A stretch of 64,000 bases of DNA from Chlorocebus sabaeus (taxonomy: Eukaryota > Chordata > Mammalia > Primates > Cercopithecidae): assembly GCF_047675955.1 (NCBI RefSeq), contig NC_132914.1, forward strand, positions 39,767,521 to 39,831,520. Direction: 5' to 3'. Positions 31,735 through 45,400 of this stretch are shown in pieces. Both the position numbers and the translations under genes were made by a program. Position 1 is the stretch's first letter; every line of letters starts with the position of its first letter. The notes beneath the pieces were generated by a model. The model did not search any database. It saw only the letters and a program-made list of their open reading frames with translations, and was not told where the DNA came from.

Positions 31735-31861
31735 TATTTTATCTTCTAAATACTCTATTTGTCACTAATTTATTTCCTACTAGAGTCTGTCTTCAGGTAT
31801 TCATAGAAACTTAAATTTGTGGCAAATCTTTTCTCAATTTTTTTCTTTGCTTTAAAACTGT

Positions 31862-32182
31862 ACGCCAGGCATGGTGGCTCACGCCTGTAATTTCAGCACT
31901 TTGGGAGGCTGAGGCAGGTGGATCATGAGGTCAGGAGTTTGAGACTAGCCTGACCAACATGGTGAAACCTCATCTCTACTAACAAAATACAAAAATTAAT
32001 TGGATGTGGTAGTGTGTGCCTGTAATCCCAGCTACTTAGGCTGAGGCAAGAAAATCGTCTGAATTGGGGAGGTGGAGGTTGCAGTGAGCTGAGATCGCAC
32101 CACTGCACTCCAGCCTGGGCAACAGAGTGAGACTCCGTTTTAAAAATAAATAAATAAAAATTAAAAAAAAAAACCAAAAACC
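31862..32182 (+). mobile_element. AluS SINE
   Basis: CGCCAGGCATGGTGGCTCACG start; AAATA-rich tail; AAAACTGT on both sides (31854-31861, 32184-32191). Confidence 0.92.
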
Positions 32183-32319
32183 CAAAACTGTTGTATTTGA
32201 CTAATGGCCAAACAAATGGTTGAGTACTGCATTCAATCCTTCTGTCTGTCTTGCTGTGATCTGGAAGATTCTTTGCTGATGGGTGGTTAACACTTTGTAG
32301 TTTTCAAAGTGGAAACACA

Positions 32320-32420
32320 AATAAAGCTTTTATAATGAACTTTTCAAATCTCTTTTTAATATATTTTTTCTTGGGATGACAATAATAGTATTACCATAAT
32401 AGTATTAACTTATTTTTATT
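32320..32420. repeat. Direct repeat A, copy 1
   Basis: AATAAAGCTTTTATAATGAAC ... TTCTTGGGATGACAATAATAG ... TATTTTTATT closely matches 33136-33243. Confidence 0.85.
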
Positions 32421-33135
32421 GCTTTTACTAGTTAAAAAGTAATTAATGGATATTCTTACAAAGTTAAACAATATAGAAATATACAAAGTAGAAAATTAAA
32501 GGCTAATCCCACTCCCATATAACCACCTGCAGACAGAATGGGAAGATTTAGTCATAAATACAAAGACGATACATGGAAAAAAATAGACAACTATTAACTC
32601 TAGGAAAAATGTAATCATAGCATACTCCTTGGCTCAGAAGTGAAAACTATTTACATGGTCATTAAAAAATATATGTATGGATTTCCCCCAAATTTTTAAC
32701 ACAGCCACACTGGGAAGATTGAGGAAGGTAGAAGTATAAGAGATTGAATAATTCTCCTTTATTCTTTTATTGACAGAAATATATGTATTTTATTTAACAA
32801 CACGTGTGCACATATGAGTAGTTTCTTCTAGGGAATGGAATTTGGTGCTATGGGTAGGGCAGACAAGTAACACCTGTGTTTGATTTTAAGCCTTTTAGAG
32901 CTATGTGACTTTATATTTTATAGGTATATACAATTTATTTTATAGGTATTTACAATTTATCCAGATTGGGATAAAGCTACAAGAAATATGATGACAAAAC
33001 ACCCATATTTAAAGACAAAATTCTCTTGAAAAGTTTATTAACATAAGTAACAATAGATCATTCAACTTTTCGGTCTTCAGGAAGTTTCAGTTTTAAGGAT
33101 TAATTTCAGAAGTCCTCGTAAACAAATCAGGCATG
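32421..33135. other. AT-rich spacer between direct repeats
   Basis: No family recognised. It contains a short local repeat (TATTTTATAGGTAT(A/T)TACAATTTAT) near 32916-32962. Confidence 0.45.
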
Positions 33136-33243
33136 AATAAAGCCCTTATAATGAACTTTTCAAATAAATTTTTAAAATATCTTTTTTCTTGGGATAACAA
33201 TAATAGTATTAACATGATAGTACTAACTTTTCTTATTTTTATT
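33136..33243. repeat. Direct repeat A, copy 2, at the ZCRB1 3' end
   Basis: AATAAAGCCCTTATAATGAAC ... TTCTTGGGATAACAATAATAG ... TTATTTTTATT. Copy 2 reaches into the distal poly(A)-signal region of ZCRB1. Confidence 0.85.
33238..33243 (-). terminator. ZCRB1: ZCRB1 distal poly(A) signal AATAAA
   Basis: Minus-strand AATAAA 66 bases past the stop codon; cleavage would be expected near 33215-33230. Confidence 0.55.
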
Positions 33244-33283
33244 AAAATTAGCTCTTCAAGATTGTTATTAACAAATCTTGATT

Positions 33284-33289
33284 TTTATT
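33284..33289 (-). terminator. ZCRB1: ZCRB1 proximal poly(A) signal AATAAA
   Basis: Minus-strand AATAAA only 20 bases past the stop codon. Use would give a very short 3' UTR. Confidence 0.5.
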
Positions 33290-33308
33290 ACTGTGCTAGG
33301 GCAAGATT

Positions 33309-33440
33309 TTAATCACTAAGTTCTTCCTCATCACTGAAATATGTGCTTTTCTTTATCCTTGGGCGTCTTGAATCATCTGATGTTGAGGGGCCTCCTGAAC
33401 TGGGTTTCCATTTTTTTTGTTCTTCTTCAATTTTGGCTTG
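33309..33440 (-). CDS. ZCRB1: ZCRB1 exon 8 coding part (C terminus)
   Basis: Follows acceptor AATCACAG. Codes residues 175-217, QAKIEEEQKKWKPSSGG to EEELSD, then TAA at 33311-33309. Phase 0. Confidence 0.96.
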   Translation of the reverse strand, partial: QAKIEEEQKKWKPSSGGPSTSDDSRRPRIKKSTYFSDEEELSD

Positions 33441-36400
33441 CTGTGATTCAAAAAACAAAACAAAACCAATAGCCTGTTTAATATTATTTATGGTTCATTA
33501 ATTCAAAACATGACAAAAACATACCACAAATGCCATTACTTCCCACCCTCCCAGTTCATGCAGACAATAAGATCTGCTCCCTTCCCAAGTTCTGTCCCAT
33601 CTCACAATCTTACTCAAAATTATCCTAGGCAATTTCTAAAAAAAATCTTTTCTGTTGGGCTATACTCACTTTGAGTAAATAGTTCTGCTCATTTTTTAAA
33701 TGAAAAAAGATTAAGATAGTAAGTGTTGTGGGGCCCTTAAAAATCTAGGAAGAACCAATGGGAACTTTTCATTCACACTACCTCAGAGAAACAGCTTGTC
33801 TCCTAAGGCTTAGGAGGTTAGGGGGAAAAAGAGAGGTTGCCATGAGGTGATCAATGAAGTAAGCAAGGACTATAAACCCAGTCAGCTATTGCATGATGCC
33901 TTTTAAAAGAAAAATACCTGGAATGCTATGGCCTGACTGAGGCTGTCAAGAGCAGGATCCTCCCCTTCATCTTCACTTTCTTCTACTTCCTCACTTAAAT
34001 AAAGAAAAACAAATTGGAATGTAACCAACCAATAGGCAAAAGCAACCAACCAAAAGACAAAAGCAACATGATAATGTATTTAGTAAGAATAATATACATA
34101 CATTTCTTCTTCTGGTTCAGGAACTTTCTTTTTTTTCTTTTTTTCTTTCTTCTTTGGAGGCTCACGTTCTCCAAGCATATTTTTCGGACAGGCGTAACTT
34201 AAGTGTCCACTTTCCTTTTGTTTCCCATTAAAAAGGAAAGAAAAAATACCATATTTGTTATTTACAAAATCTTGCCTGGTACTCTAATACTAAAAGGTTT
34301 TTTTTCTTTTGAGATGGAGTCTTGCTGTGTCGCCCAGACTGGAGTGCAGTGGCGCGATCTAGGCTCACTGCAAGTTCCACCTCCTGGGTTCACGCCATTC
34401 TCCTGCCTCAGTCTCCCGAGTAGCTGGGACTACAGGCACCTGCCACCATGCCCGGCTAATTTTTTATTTTTGTATTTTTTGTAGAGACAGGGTTTCACCA
34501 TATTAGCCAGGATGGTCTCGATCTCCTGACCTCGTGATCCACCCGCCTTGGCCTCCCAAAGTGCTGGGATTACAGGCGTGAGTCACACACCCGGCCTTAC
34601 TAAAAGGTTTTCGAATTTAAAAAGGAATATTCCCATACTGGGACTACATAGAAAGACATTAATGATAATGTGACATTAATTAGAAGGTGACATTGTAACT
34701 CTCAGTTAAAATTAACATTTAGGACTATTTAGTGGTTTTACTAAGAGTAGAAGTAGTAGTCTTCTCTCAAACATTTAAATCTCAAAATTCAAGATATAAA
34801 ACAGTTCGGTCAGGTGTGGTGGCTCACGCTTGTAATCCCAGCACTTTGGGAAGCTGAGGCGGGTGGATCACCTGAGGTCTGGAGTTCGAGACCAGACTGG
34901 CCAAAATGGGGAAACCCCATCTCTACTAAAAAACAAACAAACAAACAAAGAATTAGCTGGGCGTAGTGGCACACACCCGTAGCCCCAGCTACTCAGGAGG
35001 CTGAGGTAGGAGAATTGCTTAAACCAAGGAGGTGGAGGTGGCAGTGAGGTGAGATTGTGCCGCTGCACTCCAGCCTGGGTGACCAGAGCAAATAACTCCG
35101 TCTCAAAAAAAAAAAAAAAAAAAAAATCAAAATTTAAATGGATCATTTACCCTAAATGTAAACATCTTAAGTTACTGATAAAATGAGGATATCCTGTTAA
35201 TTTCCGATATGTTGCTTAATACTCTTTTGGGCCGGGTGCGGTGGCTCAAGCCTGTAATCCCAGCACTTTGGGAGGCCGAGGCGGGTGGATCACGAGGTCA
35301 GGAGATCGAGACCATCCTGGCTAATGCGGTGAAACCCCATCCCTACTAAAAATACAAAAAAATTAGCCGAGCGTGGTGGTGCGCGCCTGTAGTCCCAGCT
35401 ACTCGGAGGCTGAGGCAGGAGAATGGCGTGAACCCGGGAGGCGGAGCTTGCAGTGAGCAGAGATTGTGCCACTGCACTCCAGCCTGGGTAACACAGCGAG
35501 ACTCCGTCTCAAAAAAAAAAACAAAAAAAAAAACTCTTTTGGGCTAGGCATGGTGGATTACAAGCCTGTAATCCCAGCGCTGGGATCCCAGCACTGGGAT
35601 TGCTGGGATTATAACCCCAGCACTGGGAGACTGAGGCAGACGGGTCACCTGAGGAAGCGAGCTGAAGACCAGCCTGGCCAACATGGAAAAACCCTGTCTC
35701 TACTAACTACACAAAAATTAGCTGGGCGTGGTGGCACGCGCCTGTAATCCCAGCTACTCAGGAGACTGAGGCACAAGAATTGATTGAACCCGGGAGGCAG
35801 AGACTGCAGTGAGCCGAGATTGTGCTACTTCACGCCAGCCTGGGCAACAGAGCAAGACCCTGTCTCAAAAAACAAACAAAAAAACAAAAAACAAATGGAA
35901 AATTTCTTCCTCACTTTTCCTATGAATTACTTTCGTTTTTTTCCCTTTCATATGCTGACTACAGTTGCACTATCCAATTACAGTAGCCACTAGCCAGCCA
36001 ATGTGGCTATTGAGAACTTGTCTGAATTGATATGTAGTGTAAAGGTAAAATACACATTGGATTTCTGAAGACTTAGTAACATACGTGGCTTGCATTATAT
36101 TCTCATTTGACAATGCTGGACTAGGCTATTATTCCTACTTAGCTAGAACATTGACTTGTAAAACATAACAGCTCAACTATAATCTGGACATCAGCTCACT
36201 ACAATTCCATTTAAGAGGTATGTCAGGGTAGGGTGTGGGGACTGAGCCAAGGTTAGAACAATAGAAGGGAACAATAATCATGCTTTTCCAGTATATTTGA
36301 CAGAGCAGACAGACTATGCACTTTGTATACCTAGGACATGGCCCAACCTAAGAGAGGTTACTTACTGTTAATGAGCTGCTGAGAAAATATAGTTAGAGAA

Positions 36401-39400
36401 GCATATCTGAAACTGTGTTTTGGAATAATATTATAGCAAAACATATTAACATACCCCATACTAAAAATGATTTAATGAAATAACTTTAGAAAAACCAGGC
36501 TAAGTAAATATAAATAGGTTTTTTTGGAAGGAGGGAAATTAAATATAAAAATGTAAAAAATATAACAACTCTATGGATCCATATACCAAAAGGAAACAAC
36601 TGATTCATCTAGGATTTCTCAGATAACTTAATATTCACTGTGAATATGAAGATATATACCAATCTGAATGTAACTACCTTCCCTCCCTCCCTTTCTTTCT
36701 TTTACAAAACTCAGAACTTTGGAAAAGTTTCTAAAGTGTTTACTTAAGAGGTTTCAGAATCATAGGAATTGACAGAATCAGTATGTATCCAAGCGACTGC
36801 TTGCTCACTCTTTCTATTCATTCATCCGTCAGTCTGTTTATTTAGTTATCTTTTTTGTGGGGGGTATGGGGAGTGACAGTGGGGTAGAGGACCTCAAGCC
36901 ATTTCTTTGCATCTTCCATGTGATTTTGTAGCCAGGATGGTATCTCTCCATGATTCTCTCCCCAGCTCCCCATTACTACCTCTCGACTCTGTTTTTTAAG
37001 TATTTTATTTTTATTTTTATTTTTGAGACGGAGTCTCGCTCTGTTGCCCAGGCTGGAGTGCAGTGGAGTGATCTCGGCTCACTGCAACCTCTGCTTCCTG
37101 GGTTCAAGTGATTCTCCTGCCTCAGCCTTCCAAGTAGCTGGGATCACAGGTGTCTGTCACCACGCCTGGCTAATTTTTTTTGTATTTTTAGTAGAGACGG
37201 GGTTTCACCATGTTGGTCAGTCTGCTTTTGAACTCCTGACCTCAAGTGATCCACCCACCTCAGCTTCCCAAAGTGCTAGGATTACAGGCATGAGCCACTG
37301 TGCCCGGCCTGTTTCTTAAGTATTTTATATGGTCATTTTACAAACTTACACCTGTGAGAACCAGACTAAAATTCTCTTGGTACCAATACAGATCTTATAC
37401 AAAATTATTCTATGACTGTCTTTTCCTCCTCATCACCAAAACTTTAAATGGATAATGACAGATCATGAAGAGAACCAAAGAAGAAAATGTGAGGATAGTT
37501 CAGTTATAAAACACTAGCAATACTAATAGGAAAAAATTAAAAACTTCAAAACACAATATCCCATAGTGGATAAGGTCACATGATAATGTTGCTATTGAAC
37601 TGTGACACTTAAAAACTGGTACAGAAACAGGCAATATCCTATTAACAAAAATTTATGAGTTACTAAAATCTTGCAAGACAGTGACATAAGTAATCAGTCT
37701 AACACTTTTAAAACTAGTGATTTTCAAAGATTTAGGAACTAGAGAAAATACCACTTTGTATTACCCAACTCAGGTTATCTTTACACAGTGCATTTCAACT
37801 GAATTTACTTTGATGAGTTTAGAGTCCCTACGTGAAACAACTAGGCCAGGCACAGTGGCTAACACTTGTAACTCTAGCACTTTGGGAGGTTGAGGTGGGA
37901 GGACTGCTTGAGCCCAGGAGTTTGAGATTGGCCTGGGCAACATAGGAACAACCTGCCTCTACAAAAAAATTAAAAAATTAAGCAGGGTGTGATGGTGCAT
38001 GCCTGTGGTCCCAGCTACTTGGACATTGCGGTGGGACGATCACCTGGGCCCAGGAGGTGGAGGCTGCAGTGAGTTGTGATTGCATCACTGCACTCCAGCC
38101 TGGGTGACAGAGGAAAACCCTGTCTCAAAAAAATAAATATTAAAAAATAAAGCATTTTCATAACCTGGTTTAGCCAGTCAGTTTTGGTGAGCAAAAATAA
38201 AAGACTGACGTGAAAAGTATCTTAAACTATGGAAAGTTACATTAAGTTTTAGGTTTACTTACCCCACATTCATAACACTTAGATTTATCAAAGTAGTTTC
38301 GCCTTCGGATGAACTCAGCTGCTCTTCCATTGTCAATAGCAATGCTTGCTTTTATCACTCTGCCAAATAACTAAACAAGAGAAAACTGTAAATGTAGAAT
38401 GTATTTCATTGAAATCTAAAATTAATTATTTAATCAATTTTCTCAAATCTTCAATTCTAGTTTATTTTGGATTTTTTAGCAATTGTCACTTAGGTATGAT
38501 AAATTCTATTCTGTAGTATTCTTATTCCTGAGATTCCACCAATGTTTTGAGAACCCAGTACAGTTTGACCTCTTTTCTTTCCATAAGTTAGATTTATCTT
38601 AAGAATCTACAGATATCTATTAGACTTGATGATCCACTATATCCCCACATTTTTGGCCTGGATGAGCATAAAGGCTTTGGGGCTAAAAACCTCGATGGAG
38701 ATGAATAGCTTACCTGTTTGTTGTTTATTGCCCTGGTACAGTTTTGTGCAGAGTCTTTATCCAAAAATAAAATAAATGCAACCCCTTTACTCTTCCTGGT
38801 ATCTTTATCTTTCATTATGGTAACCCTTAAAGCATAAACAAATAGTTAAAAATGAGGCAGCAATAAACAAAACAGGTATTAATACTTGAAACATTCATTT
38901 TAAAAAGGGCTAAATGAAAAATTTATAAGATAAATACATTTGAAAAATCAGCTATCTCTTCAAAGTCAAGGGATATCAAGCATGGAAATGGGAAAGGGTG
39001 ATACTGATTTAACACAAGTGAGCACACCTATGATTAGGAGTTGATCAGAGATTGAAGGGTGAAGTACAGAGATTACAGAGACAATGAAATCTTAAGGAGT
39101 AACCATAATCCCTCTTCCATACTAACTCCCTCAGCTTGCAAAACAAAACAAAATAAAGGTATACTTTACACAAAAAGTAAAATGATTTACTTATTTTTTA
39201 AGTGTTAGAATCAAAGTATATTCTTAATATTCTTTTAAAGAATCTTCAGAAAAATAAGAAAAAAAAAAAAAATCTCCAGAGCTGGGTGTGGTGGTGCGCA
39301 CCTGTAGTTCCCGCTACTTGGGAGACAGAGGCAGGAGGATGCCTGAACAAGAGTTTGAGAACAGCCTAGGCAACATAGTGAGACCCCAATCTTTAGGGAA

Positions 39401-42400
39401 AAAGAATCTCCAGTTCTGTGGTTTTCAGCCATACCACCTACTAGGGTGTACCTGAGTGATAAGGAGAGTTATGACAGCACAGAGCCTGCTCTTTCTCTTG
39501 CCCCATCCACAACCCTAGTCCTGGAGGCCCTGCTCACCCTATGTCAATTAACATAGTTTAAAAACAATGTTCACCAGGGCTCTTTGGAGAAATAGCTGAT
39601 TCAAAGGCTAGAGCAGGGCAGGTACAAGAGGAGCTTGGAACATCTTACGCCAGAAAGTAAGAGAGTGCAAAAGTGAGTGAGCAAGTGAGACAGAGAGAGA
39701 GAGAGAGAGAGAGGAATGAATGAATGAATGAATGAATGATGGGGCCAAGAATACAGCAGCCAGCTGGAAGGAGCTCCCACTGGCCAAATCAAGGACAATT
39801 TGAACACCAAAACAATTCATTACAGTAATAAATTATAGGCCACAGAGAAGGTAGGAATTTACAATTCTTACTGATAATAGACCAGTAAATAAGTGGAGGA
39901 GATGGGAGGGAAGGCTCTTGCTTACAGCAGAATGCCAAGGGATGACTGGTGAATGTAGAGGAAATGCTGGAGTTGGAAAAATCACCAACTGGCAACAATC
40001 ATGGTAAAGACTGGATCAGGCAAGAACCATCAACAAATGCTAAGTCTAAAATGAGATTTTTATGTGGAGCAGAGTACTTGTACTGTCTTAGAGTGTCTTC
40101 CATGGACTGTTTATTAATTGCAAAGGGAAAATAAGTCTACAGTGAAAAAATCTAGACAACACCTTGACTGTGTGATCAAAATTCATGTCACTACTGAGGG
40201 ACAGACTGACAGTGTCTGCCTCCAGATGTGGTATTCTGAGAACAACACATCCGCTATGCAGTATAGTAGCCAAGAAAATGTAAACTAGATCTAATAACAA
40301 GGAAACATCAGCAACATACAAAATGAGGGGGAGGGGAAGAGGGTAGGCTATATATTCCTTACAATGTTCTAGACTAAAGGAGCCTAAAAAGAAAAATTAA
40401 AGACAATACTTGACTCTAGACTGATCCTCTAATAGAGGGGAAAAATACTATGCAGGACATTATTAGGTCAACTGACAAAATTGGAACATGAATGGTTGAT
40501 TTAGTAAAACTACTATATCAAAATAACTTTATGAAGTTGGTAATTGTACTGTGGTTATATAAAATATATCCTTACTTTTAGGAAATAACACACTGAAGTA
40601 TGTAGGAATAAAGGGCGATGATGTTTGTAATTCACCCTTACATACCTCACAAAAACAAGTTATGTGTGTATATATCCACACATACGGGGCAAGAGAGAGT
40701 ACAAGTGATAAAGTAAATGGGGGAAATGTTAATAACAGGTGAATTTACATGAAGGATATTTTGCTGTTCTTAGTACCATTGTCATAACTTTTTATAAACT
40801 TGAAATTATTTCCAAAGTTAAAACAAAGATAATGTTCAAGATAAAGCTTAGTAATTTTCTCATGTTTGAATTACAGGAAAATAGGTAATAGGACACAAGT
40901 GAATAAATAGAAGTTTTATTCAGCATAACATTTCCCATATTAAAATTATTTTATTTGGGTTTGGGTTAAGGTACATATATAGTCTTTGGAATGAAACTGA
41001 TAAAAAGATGCCATCACATTAAGAAAAGCGATGTCTAATTTCATTTAAAAGAAGAAACAAGTTGAAATAATTTAGGGAAAAATGGGCAACTAAAATGGTT
41101 TAGTTTCTCAAACGGTACACCTGTATATTCAATAGGCTTAGAAGGTAAGGAGAGGCAAGCACCCAAGGTAAGAAGGTTCAAATTTAGACTGGTTATCATC
41201 AAAGCACCAGTTATGAGAATATGCAGGAAACATTTTAACCAATTTTGACAGAAATATTGAATAAGGTAGTTGCTTTACATTTTGGAATTTTTCGTAATGT
41301 TTGTGAAAGTTACCTTTTTTTTTTTTAAAGTACTATTTCAAAAGAAGTGTTGGCTTTCTACATCATCCTCAATTAATGATCTCTCATCTGTTGCCTCTTT
41401 TCTGATTCCACGGCTTTTTTCTTGTCCATAGGGGCATTACTGTTTTAACAGTCTATTCTTATTGGTTCCTTTATAATTTTTTCTCTTATAATTTTCTCAT
41501 ATCCCTAAGTGGTCTTCTACTTAAGGAATAAAATCACACCATTCCTTTGTTCAAAAATCTTTGGTTCTGTAAATTGCCTATTCTTTGTCCCCCAGTCAGT
41601 ATCCTTGATGATTGGGCTCCCATCTCCTTAATCTTTCACTGCTCCTTCCCACGTACAAACTATGAAGTCTACTCAAAAGAAACCACTCAATGCTCCAGTA
41701 GCATGGCCTGTATTTCCCCAAATTTGTGCCTTTGTTCACACAGCTTCTATCTTCTTTCACCTCTGAATCATTGCCCATTAAAATTTTCCTCATTCTTTCG
41801 GGATTCAAGTCAGTGTGTCAGTTTCTAATAGCTTCAACTGGATATCATTTCTCCTCCATTATGCTAGTCTCTGCTGAATTGTGTTATTCATAAAAAATGC
41901 CTCATCTCATCTATTTTAATGTAAACTCCTTTAAGGTTGTCTCTGTAATCCATACGTGCCTACCTCAATATGTTCATTGATAGATATACCTTTATATTCA
42001 ATGGGAAAAATAGACAAAAAAATAGGAAAAGTAGTTTCTAAAAGAGTACATTGTATGTGTTCATTCATTCGGTCATTCAGTCACTCTGTTAGCCTCAAGC
42101 CCATGTGCTAAGCACTAACAGTAGTTTTTAACCTCAGGAGAAAGCTTACAGTTTAGTGGTGGAGACAAACCAACAAACCAACTATCATACAATACTTTGA
42201 TAGAGAAACCTTCTGTGGTAACAGAAAAAAAAATTACACCAGAGATTTAAAAGGACAAATCTACTGTGACTCCCATGTTTCTGGCAAGGGAAAAGAGGTA
42301 GACAGTAGCACCTAATTTCCTAATACAAGGTATATGATGTACTTCTTTAAGCACATAATATGAAGCATACACTATTTTGGGAAACCTGAATGTCATCCAT

Positions 42401-45400
42401 AACACCTCCTTCCTGTTCACAAAGTCCTTATGTACAAAGTAAGCACATCACTAAATATTACCCACTTTCCTTCCTATACATATCACTAAGTATTACCCAT
42501 TTTACTTCATAATGATTTCTGAAATCTTACCACCTCTCAAATCTGACCAGTCTCTATAGCTCCACCTGTACTATTTTAGTACAGATTTCTCCCCTGGGCT
42601 ACAGTTTTAGATTTCAGACTGGTCGCACTGCATTTTCTCTTTTTTTTTTTTTTTTTGAGATGGAGTCTTGCTCTGCTCAGGATGGAGTGCAGTGGCATGA
42701 TCTCGGTTCACTGCAACCTCCACCTCCATCCGCCTCCTGGGTTCAAGTGATTCTCATGCCTCGCCTCCCAAGTAGCTGGGATTACAGGTGTGTACCACCA
42801 CGGCCGGCTAATTTTTGTATTTTTTCGTAGAGATGGGGTTTCGCCATGTTGGTCAGGCTGGTCTTGAACTCCTGACCTTTCAAGTGATCCCCCCACATTG
42901 GTCTCCCAAAGCACTGGGATTACAGGTGTGAGCCACTGTGCCCAATTGCATTTGCTTTTGTTCCCCTCCAATCTAATTTCTACATTAGGCCAGAATAAAC
43001 TTTAAAAAATTTAAATCATGTCACCCCTCACTTAAAATTCTTAAATGATTCCTGATATTCTTAGAATGAAAACCAAATACCTTTGTAACCTGGCCAAGAT
43101 GAGGAACCTGCTTCCATCTCTGGAGCCATCTTGTGCTTTCTCCCCCTTACTCACTCATCTCTAGTCACATTGGCCTTCTTTCTATTTCTTGATGTCACTT
43201 CATTTTCTTTTGCCACAAGGCCTTTGCACAAGCTATTCCCTCTACCTGAAATATTCCTCCCTTATTTTTGCCTACTTAACTGTTACTCATCCTTAGGTTT
43301 CCACTCAAAAAACACTGACTTAGGTAAGCCTTCCCTGGCTCTCTAAAGTCTTCCCTTTTTCTAGGTGCTTATAACCCTGTGTCTTTAATTCCATTGCAGT
43401 TTCATGGTTCAGGACTATATATTGATATGGAGATCCACTCAAAGATTCTGACAAAGCAGAAAAAAAAAAGGTAAAAGGGAGTGGACTCTGAAATCTCACT
43501 GTTGGATCAAATATTTTCCCCACCATTAGCTAGCAAGATGACTTTAGGTTTACTGTGTGCTTCAGTTTCATCATTTATAATATTGAGATAATAACAGTAC
43601 CTACCTTAAAGGGTAGTTGTGAGAATTAAATAATACACATAAAGAGATTAGAACAATGCCTGGCATATATATGTGCTCATTTAAGTATTACATACCATCA
43701 TCATTACCAGTGTTTGGACTGATGATGATGACTTTTTAAAATCTGAAGACCCAAAAATTTACACAGAAGCATTTTTGATAATGATTTTTTAATAGCAAAG
43801 TAACTGTAAAAGAAGTTAGTAATTTCAAGATGCAAATGAGCTTCAACTGTTTAATATCCATTTATGGAACACTAGAAGAAATTAGCCAAGAGAAATAAGC
43901 TCAAAATTATTGGGATTTTAAATTTATATCAGAATGTATATTGGTTATAAGATAGTTAGGATGACAGTATCCTTTTACTTTTTTTGCCCCATAATATAGT
44001 TGCTTGATTTAAAACAGTGAAATATGAGTTCAAGTTCTTTTTATTGTTCCTAACCCTCAGCCCTGTTATCATCCATACCATTTGTATGTTTCTAGTCTTT
44101 CCAATGATCTCTAAGCTTTCTCTGAAGATAATACGTTTTCTATTTATCAGTCTCATAGCATCCTGCAAGTCAGATGCACAGAAATATTTGATTTTACACT
44201 ATTTATTTGAAAAAAAAACAAAACAAAACCCCTATTTATTTGAAAGTAGGTTACTTATAGTATACTTGATAACACTTCCTAGTAACCAAAATATTTGTTT
44301 ACCATTAGATATGAAGATGTATCTTTATAATACATGGAAAGACATTTATGATATATCAAATTAAAAAAGAAAATAAAATTGAATGTATGGAATACAGTCT
44401 TGAAGAAAAATTGTCTACATGTTTATGTACATGGAAAACCAACTAAAATTGTCATAAAAATGTTAATAGTATTATTTTCTTTGTTACATCAAGTATGTTG
44501 TATTTTTAAAAATTTACTGTCATTGAAAAAAATGGAGAAGCAAATTCAGATAAACTTTTAAATGAAGTTACAAAATTTAATGTGAATACTTACTTTACAA
44601 CTTTGCCGTACTTGGAAAATATCTGAAACAAAAGACCACGTATTTACAATTTATTTTAAAATCATGAAAACATCAAATTTTTAGGTTGCAGATGTTGACA
44701 AAATTCTGTTATAGTTTATGAAAAATTTCAGCCTTCAGTTTATAAGGCAGGCCCTAAAAGAATGGTTTTTTTGGTTACTAGAATAATATTCTTACTGTTG
44801 TTGGAGTCACATGTATCTGTCTCAGTTCCTAAATTTGACAATGGAGTAAATACAGAGAAAAAAACTCACTCTACACATGTGGTAGATCTAAGGCATACAC
44901 ACTGGACAGCTGCTGTGTTCCTGAGGTATACCCATGGCAACTATCAACTCCATCATAGTGCCAGCTATACCTGTGCTTCAAATATCAATGTTATGGAGTA
45001 GCACTTTTCCAATTCTACCCTCACCTCTACCTTGTTATTCCTACGAAGCAATCCCTGTTTGAGAAGACAGATCCTTAGACTGCTTTATTTAAAAAACAAA
45101 ACAAAAAAAACCTCATAAAAAAAGCTTTTATAATGAAAAATCCATTTCTATCAGTCTTCTTCCTCTGCCCACCATTAATATGTCGGTGGAACTTTATAGT
45201 TGGCTCTCTCTTCTGTTACTTTTATTTTATCCTATGCAATCTCATTTATTTCTATGGTTCCAGCTCATTACCCATATACTAAGAGTTCCTATTATATAAA
45301 AAGTCTTTTAGAATGTGTTAGTATATGCAACCAATAATAATGAATTTTTTCGTTCTATGATTAAGCTATATAATGCTGGAATGTAATATAACTGGATTGC

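Noticed and set aside
44017..44364. 115-codon open frame in ZCRB1 intron 3
   Set aside because: AT-rich chance frame, no homology recognised, no splice or promoter context.
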